Origin: a bacterium
GTDB taxonomy: Bacteria; Bdellovibrionota_C; UBA2361; RFPC01
DNA length: 64,000 nt
NCBI GenBank assembly: GCA_030431715.1
Contig: JAUIIO010000005.1
Location: 124,847-188,846 of the forward strand
Direction of reading: 5' to 3'
Shown: one piece after another, positions 43,375 through 52,351 of the stretch
How the letters are laid out: each line of letters begins with the position of its first letter
Position numbering within the stretch: the first letter of the stretch is position 1
Translations under genes and position numbers: made by a program
The notes under the pieces: generated by a model
The model's input: only the letters and a program-made list of their open reading frames with translations
Databases searched by the model: none
Told to the model about the DNA's origin: nothing

Positions 43375-46032
43375 ATGTCAATTTTCAAAATTTTCAGCGC
43401 TCTATTATTTTGTTCACTTACTTCACTATTGACCGCTAATGCGGATGTGCCCCGTCAGAGCACAATAGATTTAAAAAGTTCGTCAATTGCGGTTTTGAAA
43501 TCAGACAGTTTTTTGGTCGATAATATGTCAACTGAGAGGCTTAAGGGACTTTCTTCCGACTTGAAAAATCTAGCACCAATGGAAGTGGTGAAGGACTCTA
43601 CCGGGCTAACTCATGTTAAATACAACCAGACGCATCATGGCGTCTCTGTCTTGGGTTCTATGATAATCTCTCACTTGAATAGAAGCGGAGAAGTGTCAAG
43701 TGTGAACGCAAGGCTTCTATCAAATTTGAATGTATCTGTTTCTCCTTTAATTCGGCGAAAATCAGCAGTCAATTTATCTAAGAGATCTCTCAGAAAACTT
43801 TCTCCATGGAAGTCGCTTAGACGTGCACTTCGTAAGAAAATCCGAAAGAGCTGTATTAGTAGGATAAAGGCTTCATCCAGTTGCCGCCGCCGTCGTTTTC
43901 GTAAACTTGCCAAGACCTTAAGGATGTCTTTGCTCGATACACCCGAACTTTCTATTTACAACAAAGGGTTTTTGATTGGGAGAGAGTCTGAGAAGTCACA
44001 GTTGGTATGGATCGTTCGTCTAGTTAATGGCGGCAACAATAGGATTGAGACTGTTTTTATAGATGCTCATACTGCTCAAATTGTTGAAAGAGACAATGGC
44101 ATTGATAGTCTATCGCGAAATATTACTGATTGTTCTCCGGGAGATGTCGGTGAGTGTTGGATGAATTTGAAGCAACACTATTCTGTTGGTGCGGGCCAAG
44201 TCTTGACTTACTTTCATGGGCGATCTGAAGGAGAGCCTGTACGTGGACCTAATCCTATTTCTAATCCTTTATACAGTGGATCGACGGATGTAGACACAGC
44301 CTATTCCCTCGCTCAGGATATTAATGATTACTATTTGAGCAAATTTGGTATAAACGGACCAAATGGCGAAGGTGGTACTTCAGATGGTTCATTGCTACCT
44401 CCCAGTTACACATTTATCGAAACTCATACTAATGGTGGGGTTTCTCATGAGATATGCCAGCCAGGGGGAGCTGGGCTGGGGGCGCCGGGCCCAGTTTTTT
44501 GCGCGGGGAGCGTTACGCCTGATATTTTCGGACATGAATATGGTCATATTCTGACTAACCTCACTGGTCTGATCGTCGAAAGCGAGTCAGGGGCTATCGC
44601 CGAAGCATTTTCTGATTTAATGGGTGAAGCATTTGAGTTCTACTCGACAGGTAACATGGATTGGATTATTGGTGGAGACTCGATTCAAGCATTCAGAGAT
44701 TTTCAGAATCCAGAAAACATTGATTCGGTATATCCCGGTGTAGATACCTATCCTTCCTCTTTTGCGAGCGAGAACTTTTATTGTGGAGCGCTTGATAGTA
44801 GAGGAATTCATGTTAATGCTAATGTTCTAAATAAAGCTACCTTTTTGATGACAGAAGGAGGGAGTTTTAATGGCTGTGAAGTAACGGGAATAGGGCTCTC
44901 AAAGGCTGAGCAAATTTGGTTTCAAGCTGCTTATAATTACTTTGTGCCTTCTCAGCCTCTAAACTCGGTAAGTGAAATTGACGGTTTCTACGAAGTTTTT
45001 AATTCGGTTTGTCAGGATCTTATTGGAGTCTATGGAATCACATCTGACGATTGTTCTGAAGTTGAGAAATCCTTACAAGCCGTAAAATTGGATCAAGATG
45101 GTGGTTGCTCTTCTGAGTGTCTCGAAATGGGTCCAGACCCGAAAGATCCTGAAAGTCAAATTTGCATTTTATACGCACACAATGCAGCTGTTGGGGCGAA
45201 CATTCCAGCAACTTGCGCCGTAGTCCACGATCCACCACCAGCAGGCGACTTCGATATTGACGAAGACGTTGACGCGATGGATTACGTTAAATGGCACGAT
45301 ATCGTAGCCGGAACAGTTGAATTCTCTCTCGCTGCTGATGCAAATGAAGACGGATTCGTTGACGAAGCAGACTGTGCAATTTGGAAATCAAACTACGGAG
45401 CCTGCGTAAACGGCGGCTGCGCTGAGCTTGACGAGCTTCAGGGTGACTATGACGGAGACCTTGACGTAGACAGTGATGATTACCTCGTCTGGGCTGCCCA
45501 ATACGGAGCTGCCGCTGCTGGCACATCATTACCTGCTGACGGTAACAAGGACGGTATAGTAAACGGAGCCGATTTCCTCATCTGGCAACAAAACGTAGGA
45601 ATGGGAAATTGTGACACACTCTCACCAGCCCTTAACGCAGACGTCGATCACGACATGGATATCGACTTCGATGACTTCTTAGTGCTTAAAGCCAGCTACG
45701 GCGCTACTGGTGCTGGCTTAGCCGAAGACCTAAACGGCGACGAAGTAGTAGACGCAGCGGACTGTAATATCCTAAAACAAAGCTTCACCATAGGCCTCTG
45801 CCCACCACTAGGCGTAGAAGGCGAAGACTGCTCCGCATCCGATGTAAGACTAGTCCCCGGTGACGGCAACCTCGACGGCGTAAACAACCTAGCCGACTAC
45901 ACCGTCTGGAGAAACAACTACGGCGCCACCACCGGCGCAGGCGACTACAACGGTGACGGCAAAGCCGACGCCGCCGACTACACCGTCTGGCGCGACAACT
46001 TCGGCGCCGGAACCTGCGAAGTGCTACAATAA
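43375..46032 (+). CDS. Secreted M4 (thermolysin-like) metalloprotease with dockerin-like repeats
   Basis: 885 aa from the Met at 43375, which begins a clear signal peptide ([23 protein letters not shown]); the frame opens earlier (43306) but that would bury the signal. An FTP/PepSY-like propeptide follows, containing an odd Arg/Lys/Ser-rich stretch at ~145-190. The catalytic domain has HEYGH (387-391), the distal zinc Glu in [11 protein letters not shown], and [18 protein letters not shown]. From ~640 on there are eight calcium-loop motifs in four pairs (for example [22 protein letters not shown]), like type I dockerin. It is exported, and the repeats may attach it to a surface or partner. 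Third positions become C-rich toward the 3' end. Confidence 0.9.
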   Translation: MSIFKIFSALLFCSLTSLLTANADVPRQSTIDLKSSSIAVLKSDSFLVDNMSTERLKGLSSDLKNLAPMEVVKDSTGLTHVKYNQTHHGVSVLGSMIISHLNRSGEVSSVNARLLSNLNVSVSPLIRRKSAVNLSKRSLRKLSPWKSLRRALRKKIRKSCISRIKASSSCRRRRFRKLAKTLRMSLLDTPELSIYNKGFLIGRESEKSQLVWIVRLVNGGNNRIETVFIDAHTAQIVERDNGIDSLSRNITDCSPGDVGECWMNLKQHYSVGAGQVLTYFHGRSEGEPVRGPNPISNPLYSGSTDVDTAYSLAQDINDYYLSKFGINGPNGEGGTSDGSLLPPSYTFIETHTNGGVSHEICQPGGAGLGAPGPVFCAGSVTPDIFGHEYGHILTNLTGLIVESESGAIAEAFSDLMGEAFEFYSTGNMDWIIGGDSIQAFRDFQNPENIDSVYPGVDTYPSSFASENFYCGALDSRGIHVNANVLNKATFLMTEGGSFNGCEVTGIGLSKAEQIWFQAAYNYFVPSQPLNSVSEIDGFYEVFNSVCQDLIGVYGITSDDCSEVEKSLQAVKLDQDGGCSSECLEMGPDPKDPESQICILYAHNAAVGANIPATCAVVHDPPPAGDFDIDEDVDAMDYVKWHDIVAGTVEFSLAADANEDGFVDEADCAIWKSNYGACVNGGCAELDELQGDYDGDLDVDSDDYLVWAAQYGAAAAGTSLPADGNKDGIVNGADFLIWQQNVGMGNCDTLSPALNADVDHDMDIDFDDFLVLKASYGATGAGLAEDLNGDEVVDAADCNILKQSFTIGLCPPLGVEGEDCSASDVRLVPGDGNLDGVNNLADYTVWRNNYGATTGAGDYNGDGKADAADYTVWRDNFGAGTCEVLQ

Positions 46033-46166
46033 ACCACCCACTCCAAAAGGTACGGGGCTACTTTTGACTGCGCTTGATTATGACGCAGACTGCAAGTAGC
46101 ATTGCAAGCTGCATGGTTTCCCGGCCTTTATATGGCCATTTTGGAGTTCTAACAAAGAGGTTAAAG

Positions 46167-46679
46167 ATGTTCGGCAAAAAGAAGTCGGTGTCTGCTCCTG
46201 AAGCCGCTCCTAAGAAGGCTCGAGAAGCTAAGCCACCGAAAGCGAAGAAACCGTTCCTCTACAAAAACATGATGCTCGTGCTGCTTATCGGTGGCACGTG
46301 TGCTGCCGTCCCCGCGTTGATTTTGGCACACGTCAATCTCACTGATGGCGGGGACCCCATCTTTAATGGGTTCTTCGGTACCCTAACCCTCGTCATGACT
46401 GGCGGAACTGTCGTCGGGATGATGGAGGAGAAGAGGAAGATTCCGGGCGCTCGTCCCCGCAGTAGCGCCAAAGCTGCCCGCGGTGATGAGGCTTCTCCTG
46501 CGAAGAAGAAGGAGAAGCCGGCGCGGAAGAGCAAAAAGAAGAAAGTGAAGCCGCCGAAGGGGGAGAAGAAGGGATGGTTCTCTGGCAAGAAGAAGGCCAA
46601 AGACGAACCTGCTCCACAGGCGACTGACGGCGACGTGTCTGATGTGCTTTTCGAAGAAGCCGAGGCGGAAGAAGCGTAG
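46167..46679 (+). CDS. Small Lys/Ala/Pro-rich membrane protein of unknown function
   Basis: 170 aa from the Met at 46167 (AAAGAGG six bases before). Two hydrophobic segments (NMMLVLLIGGTCAAVPALILAHV, ~32-54, and a second GFFGTLTLVMTGGTVVGMM, ~68-86) sit between a basic N-terminus and a long basic tail rich in KKK and PKGEKK, ending in an acidic tail (VLFEEAEAEEA). The frame extends upstream to 46074 without a ribosome site. I recognise no family. Codon use (many GTC, GGC, GCG and AAG) differs from its neighbours, and it lies between direct repeats, so transfer is plausible. Confidence 0.7.
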   Translation: MFGKKKSVSAPEAAPKKAREAKPPKAKKPFLYKNMMLVLLIGGTCAAVPALILAHVNLTDGGDPIFNGFFGTLTLVMTGGTVVGMMEEKRKIPGARPRSSAKAARGDEASPAKKKEKPARKSKKKKVKPPKGEKKGWFSGKKKAKDEPAPQATDGDVSDVLFEEAEAEEA

Positions 46680-46750
46680 GGCTACTACGGGACCGTTTGT
46701 TAGAGGAGCTTTTGCGCTCAAGATAAGGATTTTGTGACTGCGAAGAGAAA

Positions 46751-46810
46751 GGTGCATGGAGTTTCACCTGTCTTTTCCATCGGAAAACACAGGCTGGGAT
46801 TCCATGCACC
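46751..46810. repeat. Long imperfect hairpin inside the direct-repeat segment
   Basis: GGTGCATGGA (46751-46760) and TCCATGCACC (46801-46810) form a perfect 10-bp outer stem. Inside, CCTGT-C-TTTTCC pairs with GGAAAA-C-ACAGG around a 3-base loop. Total length is 60 bases. There is no T-tract, so it is not a simple terminator; it could be a structured RNA or recombination site. Confidence 0.65.
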
Positions 46811-46915
46811 AACTCTGCTCTACTTCGAACAGCATCATCACATAGGTATACAAAGCCCCTTCGGCGCACAAGTTACATACAAAAAGGTACGGGCCTACTT
46901 TTATGGGGGACTTTG

Positions 46916-48037
46916 TTAACTCGCCAGTGCCGCTTTTAGTCTTAAGTAGAGTTCTTCGTAAGAGTCAGAAAATTGGAGACGATTCTCGTTATTGGCTCGT
47001 GTGAGAACGAGGCTCCAGCCTTGCTCTGTGGAATCTGGTCGGGCTTCGTAGTCGATGAGAAACTCTAGAGAGGGATAGCCACCGAGTGTTGAAAGTGAGA
47101 GTGGGGTGAGTTCTCGTATCTCGTGTTCAAGGAGCGAGTAAAAGGTAGAGGCGAGATCACCGTCTTTGCCGAGGGCATCGTAGTCGTATGTATCGTTTTC
47201 ACCTCGTGGCAGGTCTTTAAAATTTGTAAGAACAGGGAGATCGGATCTTGATACGTCTCGTGATGCAGCGGTGCTGTAGGCGAGTACATCGCATTGATAG
47301 AGCATCGTTTCGAGCTCAAGAGCAGCTAAAGGTGATATTTGGTGACTTTTGGCGAGTTCCGTTATATTTCGAGTTGCAGTCGACAAATTTTCTTTAATAA
47401 CTTCTTCTTCCAAAAGACCAGTATAGGAAGCGTATTTAGTCATATCCTCGTGGGTAAGCTCTCCTTTAACATGCTTATGAGCGAGCTCAAGTTTGAGGTT
47501 TCTCGGTGGATTGTTTCCCGTTTTTTCGCCGCCACTTGATTTTACAAAATAGCGACCGAGGCTGTTAGAGCTGATAATTGCAGTCATGAGTTTAAGCTCA
47601 TCTGGTGAGAACTTAAGTGATGGAGCAAGTTCTTCTATGAGGGCCAGTGTTGAGCTGTGTTGATCTTTATTTGAGCGAGCAAGGCCTTTTCCGGCGTCAT
47701 GTAAACAGATAAGCGTTCTAAACCATGCTTTTGGACCATCACCAAAGTGCTCTTCAAAGAGGCTTAGTACCATCAGGGTGTGCTCTTCAAGAGAATATCC
47801 TTCTCTTACGGCTTGAATAGCGAGTGCATCCTTAATGGTCGGATGAAGGGTGAATGCGTCGATAATCTGTGCGGGGGTGGAATCAGGTGCTTCGCAAATA
47901 GCGTGAAATCTTTCACTCCAGTGAGCAAGCGTCTGCGCGTTTACAGCACGGAGCTCATTTATGCTTACAGGGGTATTTAACCTGTAAGATTCTGCTTTAT
48001 GATGGCCCCCTTGTGATTGTGATGCTCCGTCGGTCAT
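46916..48037 (-). CDS. HD-like domain protein
   Basis: 373 aa. Residues ~80-150 show an HD-type pattern: YSLEEHTLMVLSLFEEHF, then LICLHDAGKGLARS, then DQHSSTLALIEEL. This order (H...HD...H) fits a metal-dependent phosphohydrolase; a clear distal Asp is less certain (QCDVLAYST near 265). It is not closely similar to the tandem HD pair at 25.5-27.6 kb. The remainder is helical with no other known domain. The gene stands alone on the minus strand, next to the cassette-like segment. Confidence 0.6.
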   Translation of the reverse strand: MTDGASQSQGGHHKAESYRLNTPVSINELRAVNAQTLAHWSERFHAICEAPDSTPAQIIDAFTLHPTIKDALAIQAVREGYSLEEHTLMVLSLFEEHFGDGPKAWFRTLICLHDAGKGLARSNKDQHSSTLALIEELAPSLKFSPDELKLMTAIISSNSLGRYFVKSSGGEKTGNNPPRNLKLELAHKHVKGELTHEDMTKYASYTGLLEEEVIKENLSTATRNITELAKSHQISPLAALELETMLYQCDVLAYSTAASRDVSRSDLPVLTNFKDLPRGENDTYDYDALGKDGDLASTFYSLLEHEIRELTPLSLSTLGGYPSLEFLIDYEARPDSTEQGWSLVLTRANNENRLQFSDSYEELYLRLKAALAS

Positions 48038-48184
48038 ATTATTCCTTCCTATCCTGCCTCATAGACTAATCCTATAATTTTAACCGGGGCTGAATTCTTA
48101 CTCAACTAAGCCCCTCTGTGCTATTGGCTTAAGGTCGGTAGAGAGGATAAAATGGGGTGTCGCGCTTAAAGTGAAGAGTTTTTA

Positions 48185-48904
48185 GTGTTAAATCGAAACC
48201 ATAGCTCCAGATTTCCCTCGAATGATCCTGAAGTCAGGATTGGTGCTGCTTATGAAGAAGATTTGCCACAGGTACTTGAGCTCACAGTACGTGAGTTTTC
48301 AGACATTATTACCCGTGATGATGTGGACTTTATGGCGAACGCCATCGAAGCTACATTCATGCAGGGCCATATCACTACACTACGAATAAGGAACGAGCTT
48401 GTTGGATTTATCAACGGGGTTGAGCTCTGTGACGATCTCTCAGAATCTACCTCATACTATGTACAGAGAAAGATTAAGCTCAGTACTACCCCGGAACGGC
48501 GAGAAGAACATTTTGAGGAGTATCAGAGACGTGCCGATAAATACGGAAAAGGCAAAGTCGTTGTTGAGTATTACGAATCAGACTTTGGTCTTAATGTGCC
48601 TCCGGTCCAGAGTGATGATTTCTATCTACAGACTATGGTGATCGATAAGCGCTTTAGAGGGCAGGGGTTTGGCCATGTTATGCTGGATCGCTTTCTCTAC
48701 GAGCTTAAACTCCTTGATGGAAGACGAATTTTCTCTGATTGTCTTGAAGGCTCAGGCTCTGAGCACCTCTTCAAGAAGCACGGTTTTCAGCCGCTAGCCC
48801 GATTTGGCCCAACGCACCAATCAGGACAGTCTTCACTCTTTGTAGCCCGGTACCTTAATCGCCCTGACGCATTTGAAGGTATACGTTACCCTGAGAAACT
48901 ATAA
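48185..48904 (+). CDS. GNAT family N-acetyltransferase
   Basis: 239 aa, GTG start. The acetyl-CoA-binding motif A is YLQTMVIDKRFRGQGFGHVMLDRFL (R-x-x-G-x-G/A form) near residues 145-170. Motif B-like FSDCLEGSGSEHLFKKHGFQPL follows. The N-terminal half is longer than the minimal GNAT fold, with a charged helix (RREEHFEEYQRRADKYGKG). The substrate is unknown. The start is uncertain, since only GAAGAG is seen upstream. Confidence 0.8.
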   Translation: MLNRNHSSRFPSNDPEVRIGAAYEEDLPQVLELTVREFSDIITRDDVDFMANAIEATFMQGHITTLRIRNELVGFINGVELCDDLSESTSYYVQRKIKLSTTPERREEHFEEYQRRADKYGKGKVVVEYYESDFGLNVPPVQSDDFYLQTMVIDKRFRGQGFGHVMLDRFLYELKLLDGRRIFSDCLEGSGSEHLFKKHGFQPLARFGPTHQSGQSSLFVARYLNRPDAFEGIRYPEKL

Positions 48905-48996
48905 GGTATATAAAAACAGCACGTTAGGGCCGATTAGGCGGCAGCCTGCCTTATCTGCTGCATAACAATAGAGTACTTAATTCTTTCGGAGTTTTT

Positions 48997-50001
48997 ATGG
49001 CTGATATGAGTCGAGAGGAAAGGCGTCAGCTATTAGCTGAAGTTATTGTTAAAACGGCTGATCAAATGGAACGGGGCGGTGCTGGTCTCGATGTTCCTGA
49101 TGATTTTAGAACGAAGGGAATAAAGGTAGCGACGGATGTTACACAGGTTGATGTCTCACACGGCACTGATTCAGAAGGCCGTGAACTAACAGGTTCAGTC
49201 CTTACTTATTACGATAATAAAATAGTCCTTAAAAATAGAGATGCAAGAGACCCTGAGCTTGTGATCGATATTGCTGCAGACAAAGATGACGCGCAGTGGA
49301 TTAGTAAGTTTATAAAAGAGGAGCAGAGGTCAATCGCTCCTAATATAAGTAACCGAGAATCAAATTTTCGTAAGATAGTAGATTCCGCGCTCCTTCATTC
49401 GGCTCTCTATCGAAGCGAGCCATCGCCCGCGGTAGCTGCTAAGCAGGTAAGTAATCTTGTTGAAAGACATTTTGAGAAACCGGGTTCAGGAAAACCACGC
49501 GCAAAGGTAGAGGTCTCACGCGAGGGATTACCAGATCTCATAAAGCTTGCACAGCAACTTTCTGACATTTCAAATCGGGCGCTTGAGCGAGGTGGAACAA
49601 AGCCTGAATTTGAAGAAGTTTTAAGAAAGCTCAATGAACAAAAAGCTGAATCTGCGAAAAAAACAGGAGAAGAACTACTCGGTGATGTCTTGAGTCAGGT
49701 CTCAATGCCGATCACCCCAGATATGCCGGCAACCGTTTCAATTACAGGAGTAGACCAATATCAAAAAGGTAGTGATGGGAAACTTTATGTACATTTTTCA
49801 ATGCTCGTTGGTATTAAAAAGGTAGGGGAGCGTTTAAAAATTGAGGTCACAGACGCACAGGGCGCAGCTAAACGTGAGGTAAAATCACTTCAGGATCTTA
49901 CCGATGAAGTCGTGCGCCGCGCGAATGATAATCCTCTGGATGTTAAACACTGGCGCTTTTATTCTGAGAGCTTCTCTAATGAGCCTTTCCGGGCAAAGTA
50001 A
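48997..50001 (+). CDS. Conserved-looking hypothetical protein
   Basis: 334 aa, ATG start with CGGAG upstream. No family recognised. It is soluble and charged, with no signal or membrane segments. The N-terminus (SREERRQLLAEVIVKTADQMERGG) is helical; residues ~240-330 look like an alpha/beta or beta-rich domain (MPATVSITGVDQYQ... GKLYVHFSMLVGIKKVGERLKIEV). Coding pattern and ribosome site support a real gene. Confidence 0.65.
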   Translation: MADMSREERRQLLAEVIVKTADQMERGGAGLDVPDDFRTKGIKVATDVTQVDVSHGTDSEGRELTGSVLTYYDNKIVLKNRDARDPELVIDIAADKDDAQWISKFIKEEQRSIAPNISNRESNFRKIVDSALLHSALYRSEPSPAVAAKQVSNLVERHFEKPGSGKPRAKVEVSREGLPDLIKLAQQLSDISNRALERGGTKPEFEEVLRKLNEQKAESAKKTGEELLGDVLSQVSMPITPDMPATVSITGVDQYQKGSDGKLYVHFSMLVGIKKVGERLKIEVTDAQGAAKREVKSLQDLTDEVVRRANDNPLDVKHWRFYSESFSNEPFRAK

Positions 50002-50075
50002 TTAAAGATTCCTATACCTCCGGGCTTGCGCTTAGGATACGCCTCAGGCGATGATTGTGTGTCTGGAGGTGAGTG

Positions 50076-50513
50076 ATGAGTGAAGAGATTATTATTGAGG
50101 CCGGGCTTGAGGAAGAAGCTGCTTTTCTCCTTAAGCAGCGCATAAATTCTATGGACGATCACCTTGGAGTTTCTTTTCTTGAGATTTCGCGTGATAAGCT
50201 CAGAGCTTCCATGCCAGTTACTGAAAAGACAAAGCAACCGTTTGGTTTGTTACACGGTGGTGCGTCTGTAGTGCTAGCCGAGTCGCTTGCTACGTGTGCG
50301 GCGTGGCTGCAGATCGATATAAAGAAGCAGACCGCAGTTGGTGTTGAAATAAACGCGAATCATGTTCGTTCCGTTACAGATGGACTGGTATACGGCACAG
50401 CGATTCCTCTTCACCGCGGAAGATCACTTCACGTGTGGCAAACAGAGATCTGTGATGAACAAGACCGATTAGTCTGCGTATCAAGGTGCACCGTAGCCAT
50501 TCTTGATAAGTAG
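50076..50513 (+). CDS. Hotdog-fold acyl-CoA thioesterase (PaaI/DUF4442-like)
   Basis: 145 aa from the ATG at 50076 (GGAGG 7 bases upstream; a GTG at 50073 is equally near). The hotdog thioesterase signature is PFGLLHGGASVVLAESLATCAA, where the Gly-Gly and Glu/Asp region forms the active site, and GVEINANHVRSVTDGLVYG. It probably hydrolyses an aromatic or acyl-CoA. It is followed by the ABC genes after 33 bp, but there is no functional link. Confidence 0.88.
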   Translation: MSEEIIIEAGLEEEAAFLLKQRINSMDDHLGVSFLEISRDKLRASMPVTEKTKQPFGLLHGGASVVLAESLATCAAWLQIDIKKQTAVGVEINANHVRSVTDGLVYGTAIPLHRGRSLHVWQTEICDEQDRLVCVSRCTVAILDK

Positions 50514-50546
50514 TTTCTTTTCCTTAAATTTAGTAGAACAGAGAAT

Positions 50547-51533
50547 ATGATTTCACTACGTAATCTTTCCAAAACGTTCTGGGTACACGAAAAAGCCCCG
50601 GGTCTTAAGGCTTCAATCGCATCGCTCTTTAAGCGGCGGTGGCGTGAGGTGCATGCGCTTAAACCCGTTTCCCTTGATATTCATGAAGGGGAGATTGTTG
50701 GGCTTGTTGGTTCTAACGGTGCTGGGAAAACGACTCTTACTAAAATGCTAGCAGGGGTTGTGTACCCGACCTCTGGAGAAGCAGATGTACTTGGCTATAC
50801 GCCTTGGAAGCGTGAAAACGCGTACCGAAAGCAGATGTCTCTCGTTATGGGACAGAAAAACCAGCTGTGGTGGGATCTTCCTGCTGCCGATTGTTTTTTA
50901 CTGCTTAAAGAGGTGTATGAAATTCCACGTTCAGAGTTTGATGGTCGCTTAAAAGAATTAGCAGGTGTACTCGAAGTCGAAACTCTTTTAGAAACACCGG
51001 TAAGGAGACTCAGCCTCGGTGAAAGAATGAAGATGGAGCTTATTGCTGCACTTCTTCACAGACCAAAAGTGGTGTTTCTTGATGAACCCACGATCGGGCT
51101 TGATATCACGGCTCAAAAATCTGTGCGCAAGTTTCTAAAGCAGTATCAGGATGAGTATTCTCCAATAATGCTCCTAACATCTCATTATATGCAGGATATT
51201 TCAGAGCTCTGTAAACGTGTCATTATCTTACGTAAAGGTAGCGTTGTGTATGACGGTGAGTTGGCTCATCTTCGCGATAAGTATTTAACCACAAAACACA
51301 TTGTCGCCACCCTTCAGTCACCCCTTAGCGGTGGCCCGGCCGAACTTGCAGGAACTCCTCTTACTTACAGCGATGACAGTCAGGAAGTACAGGCACATGT
51401 GCCAAAAGACGATGTGCCTCGATTTACCGCCGCACTTTTTCAAAACTTTCAAGTAAAAGACCTTAACGTTCATGGTGAGGATATAGGTCTTATCATTGAA
51501 CGCGTTATGCGAGGTGGGGAGGCCGTGCTTTGA
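50547..51533 (+). CDS. ABC-2 type exporter, ATP-binding subunit
   Basis: 328 aa. Walker A GLVGSNGAGKTTL, the ABC signature as RRLSLGERMKMEL, Walker B KVVFLDEPTIGLD and the H-loop TSHY. It has a ~30-residue insertion before Walker A (KAPGLKASIASLFKRRWREVHAL) and a C-terminal extension of ~90 residues, typical of the COG4586 subgroup. It powers the two permeases encoded next (overlap of 4 bases). The substrate is unknown. Confidence 0.93.
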   Translation: MISLRNLSKTFWVHEKAPGLKASIASLFKRRWREVHALKPVSLDIHEGEIVGLVGSNGAGKTTLTKMLAGVVYPTSGEADVLGYTPWKRENAYRKQMSLVMGQKNQLWWDLPAADCFLLLKEVYEIPRSEFDGRLKELAGVLEVETLLETPVRRLSLGERMKMELIAALLHRPKVVFLDEPTIGLDITAQKSVRKFLKQYQDEYSPIMLLTSHYMQDISELCKRVIILRKGSVVYDGELAHLRDKYLTTKHIVATLQSPLSGGPAELAGTPLTYSDDSQEVQAHVPKDDVPRFTAALFQNFQVKDLNVHGEDIGLIIERVMRGGEAVL

Positions 51534-52351
51534 ATTTAAGGGCTGCAGCGACACATACCGGTCTTGTGTTTTTAGCAGAGACCAAGCGGCTGATATCTTA
51601 CCGGGTGCAGTTTTGGTGTGAGCTTTTGCTCTCTACCGTTGTGGAGCTTCTGGTAACCGTTGCTGTCTGGACTGCTGTTTTTGAGGCACGCGGAGTGAAG
51701 CAGATCGGGAATTATACCCTTGGAGAGATGCTTCTGTACGTTATGCTGGCTGTTTTCTTCGCGCAGGCTACTAGAGGATCGGGAACAGGTACCTTTGCAC
51801 GTGATATCTATGACGGAAGCCTTACCAAATACTTGGTGTATCCGCTCTCGGTCTATAGCTATAAGCTTGGTACGTATCTGCCGCGAACTTTTTTTGCGAT
51901 TATTGGAGCTGGATTATCGCTTCTTGGTATCGCGCTCCTTGGCGACTGGCCAGACGAAGTCACGCTTTCACTTTTTCAGATGACTTCTGGTTTATTAGCG
52001 CTTGGAATGGCGACGATTCTCTTTTTTCTTATGCTCTTTTGTCTTGAAGCATTTGCCTTCTGGGTTGATCACGTCTGGGCGCTTTCGGTCATTTTAAACT
52101 TTACCACAATGCTTCTTAGCGGTAAGTGGATACCGATGGATCTTTTCCCGCAGTGGCTTGGTGGCATGCTTCTTTATACGCCCTTTCCGTATCTCTTGTA
52201 TTTTCCGGTAAGTGTCTTTCTGGGTACAAGCACTGAGGCCCAGTTGGGGCAGGGATTTTTCGTGCTAGGTGTCTGGCTTCTGGTTGTTTACGTGCTTAGT
52301 CGAGTTATTTACGAACGTGGACTACGTACCTATACAGGAGTCGGCATATGA
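51530..52351 (+). CDS. ABC-2 type exporter, permease subunit 1
   Basis: 273 aa from a TTG that overlaps the ATPase stop by 4 bases, with GGGGAGG upstream. Six hydrophobic segments are visible (about 28-50, 62-85, 110-135, 145-170, 175-200 and 235-258). The order ATPase, permease 1, permease 2 matches the COG4586-COG4587-COG3694 trio known from many bacteria. Confidence 0.88.
   Translation: MNLRAAATHTGLVFLAETKRLISYRVQFWCELLLSTVVELLVTVAVWTAVFEARGVKQIGNYTLGEMLLYVMLAVFFAQATRGSGTGTFARDIYDGSLTKYLVYPLSVYSYKLGTYLPRTFFAIIGAGLSLLGIALLGDWPDEVTLSLFQMTSGLLALGMATILFFLMLFCLEAFAFWVDHVWALSVILNFTTMLLSGKWIPMDLFPQWLGGMLLYTPFPYLLYFPVSVFLGTSTEAQLGQGFFVLGVWLLVVYVLSRVIYERGLRTYTGVGI

Larger units (their letters stand above)
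46045..46902. repeat. Pair of 21-bp direct repeats bracketing a small gene
   Basis: AAAAGGTACGGG-GCTACTTTT at 46045-46065 recurs as AAAAGGTACGGG-CCTACTTTT at 46882-46902, 20 of 21 bases identical and in the same orientation. Each copy has complementary ends (AAAAG/CTTTT). Between them lie one gene and a large hairpin, ~816 bp in all. The arrangement resembles a cassette with attachment-site-like ends; no integrase is present. Confidence 0.75.

Noticed and set aside
46751..46810. attC-like integron site
   Set aside because: Size and imperfect pairing fit, but the conserved core ends (RYYYAAC / GTTRRRY) are missing and no integrase is seen.
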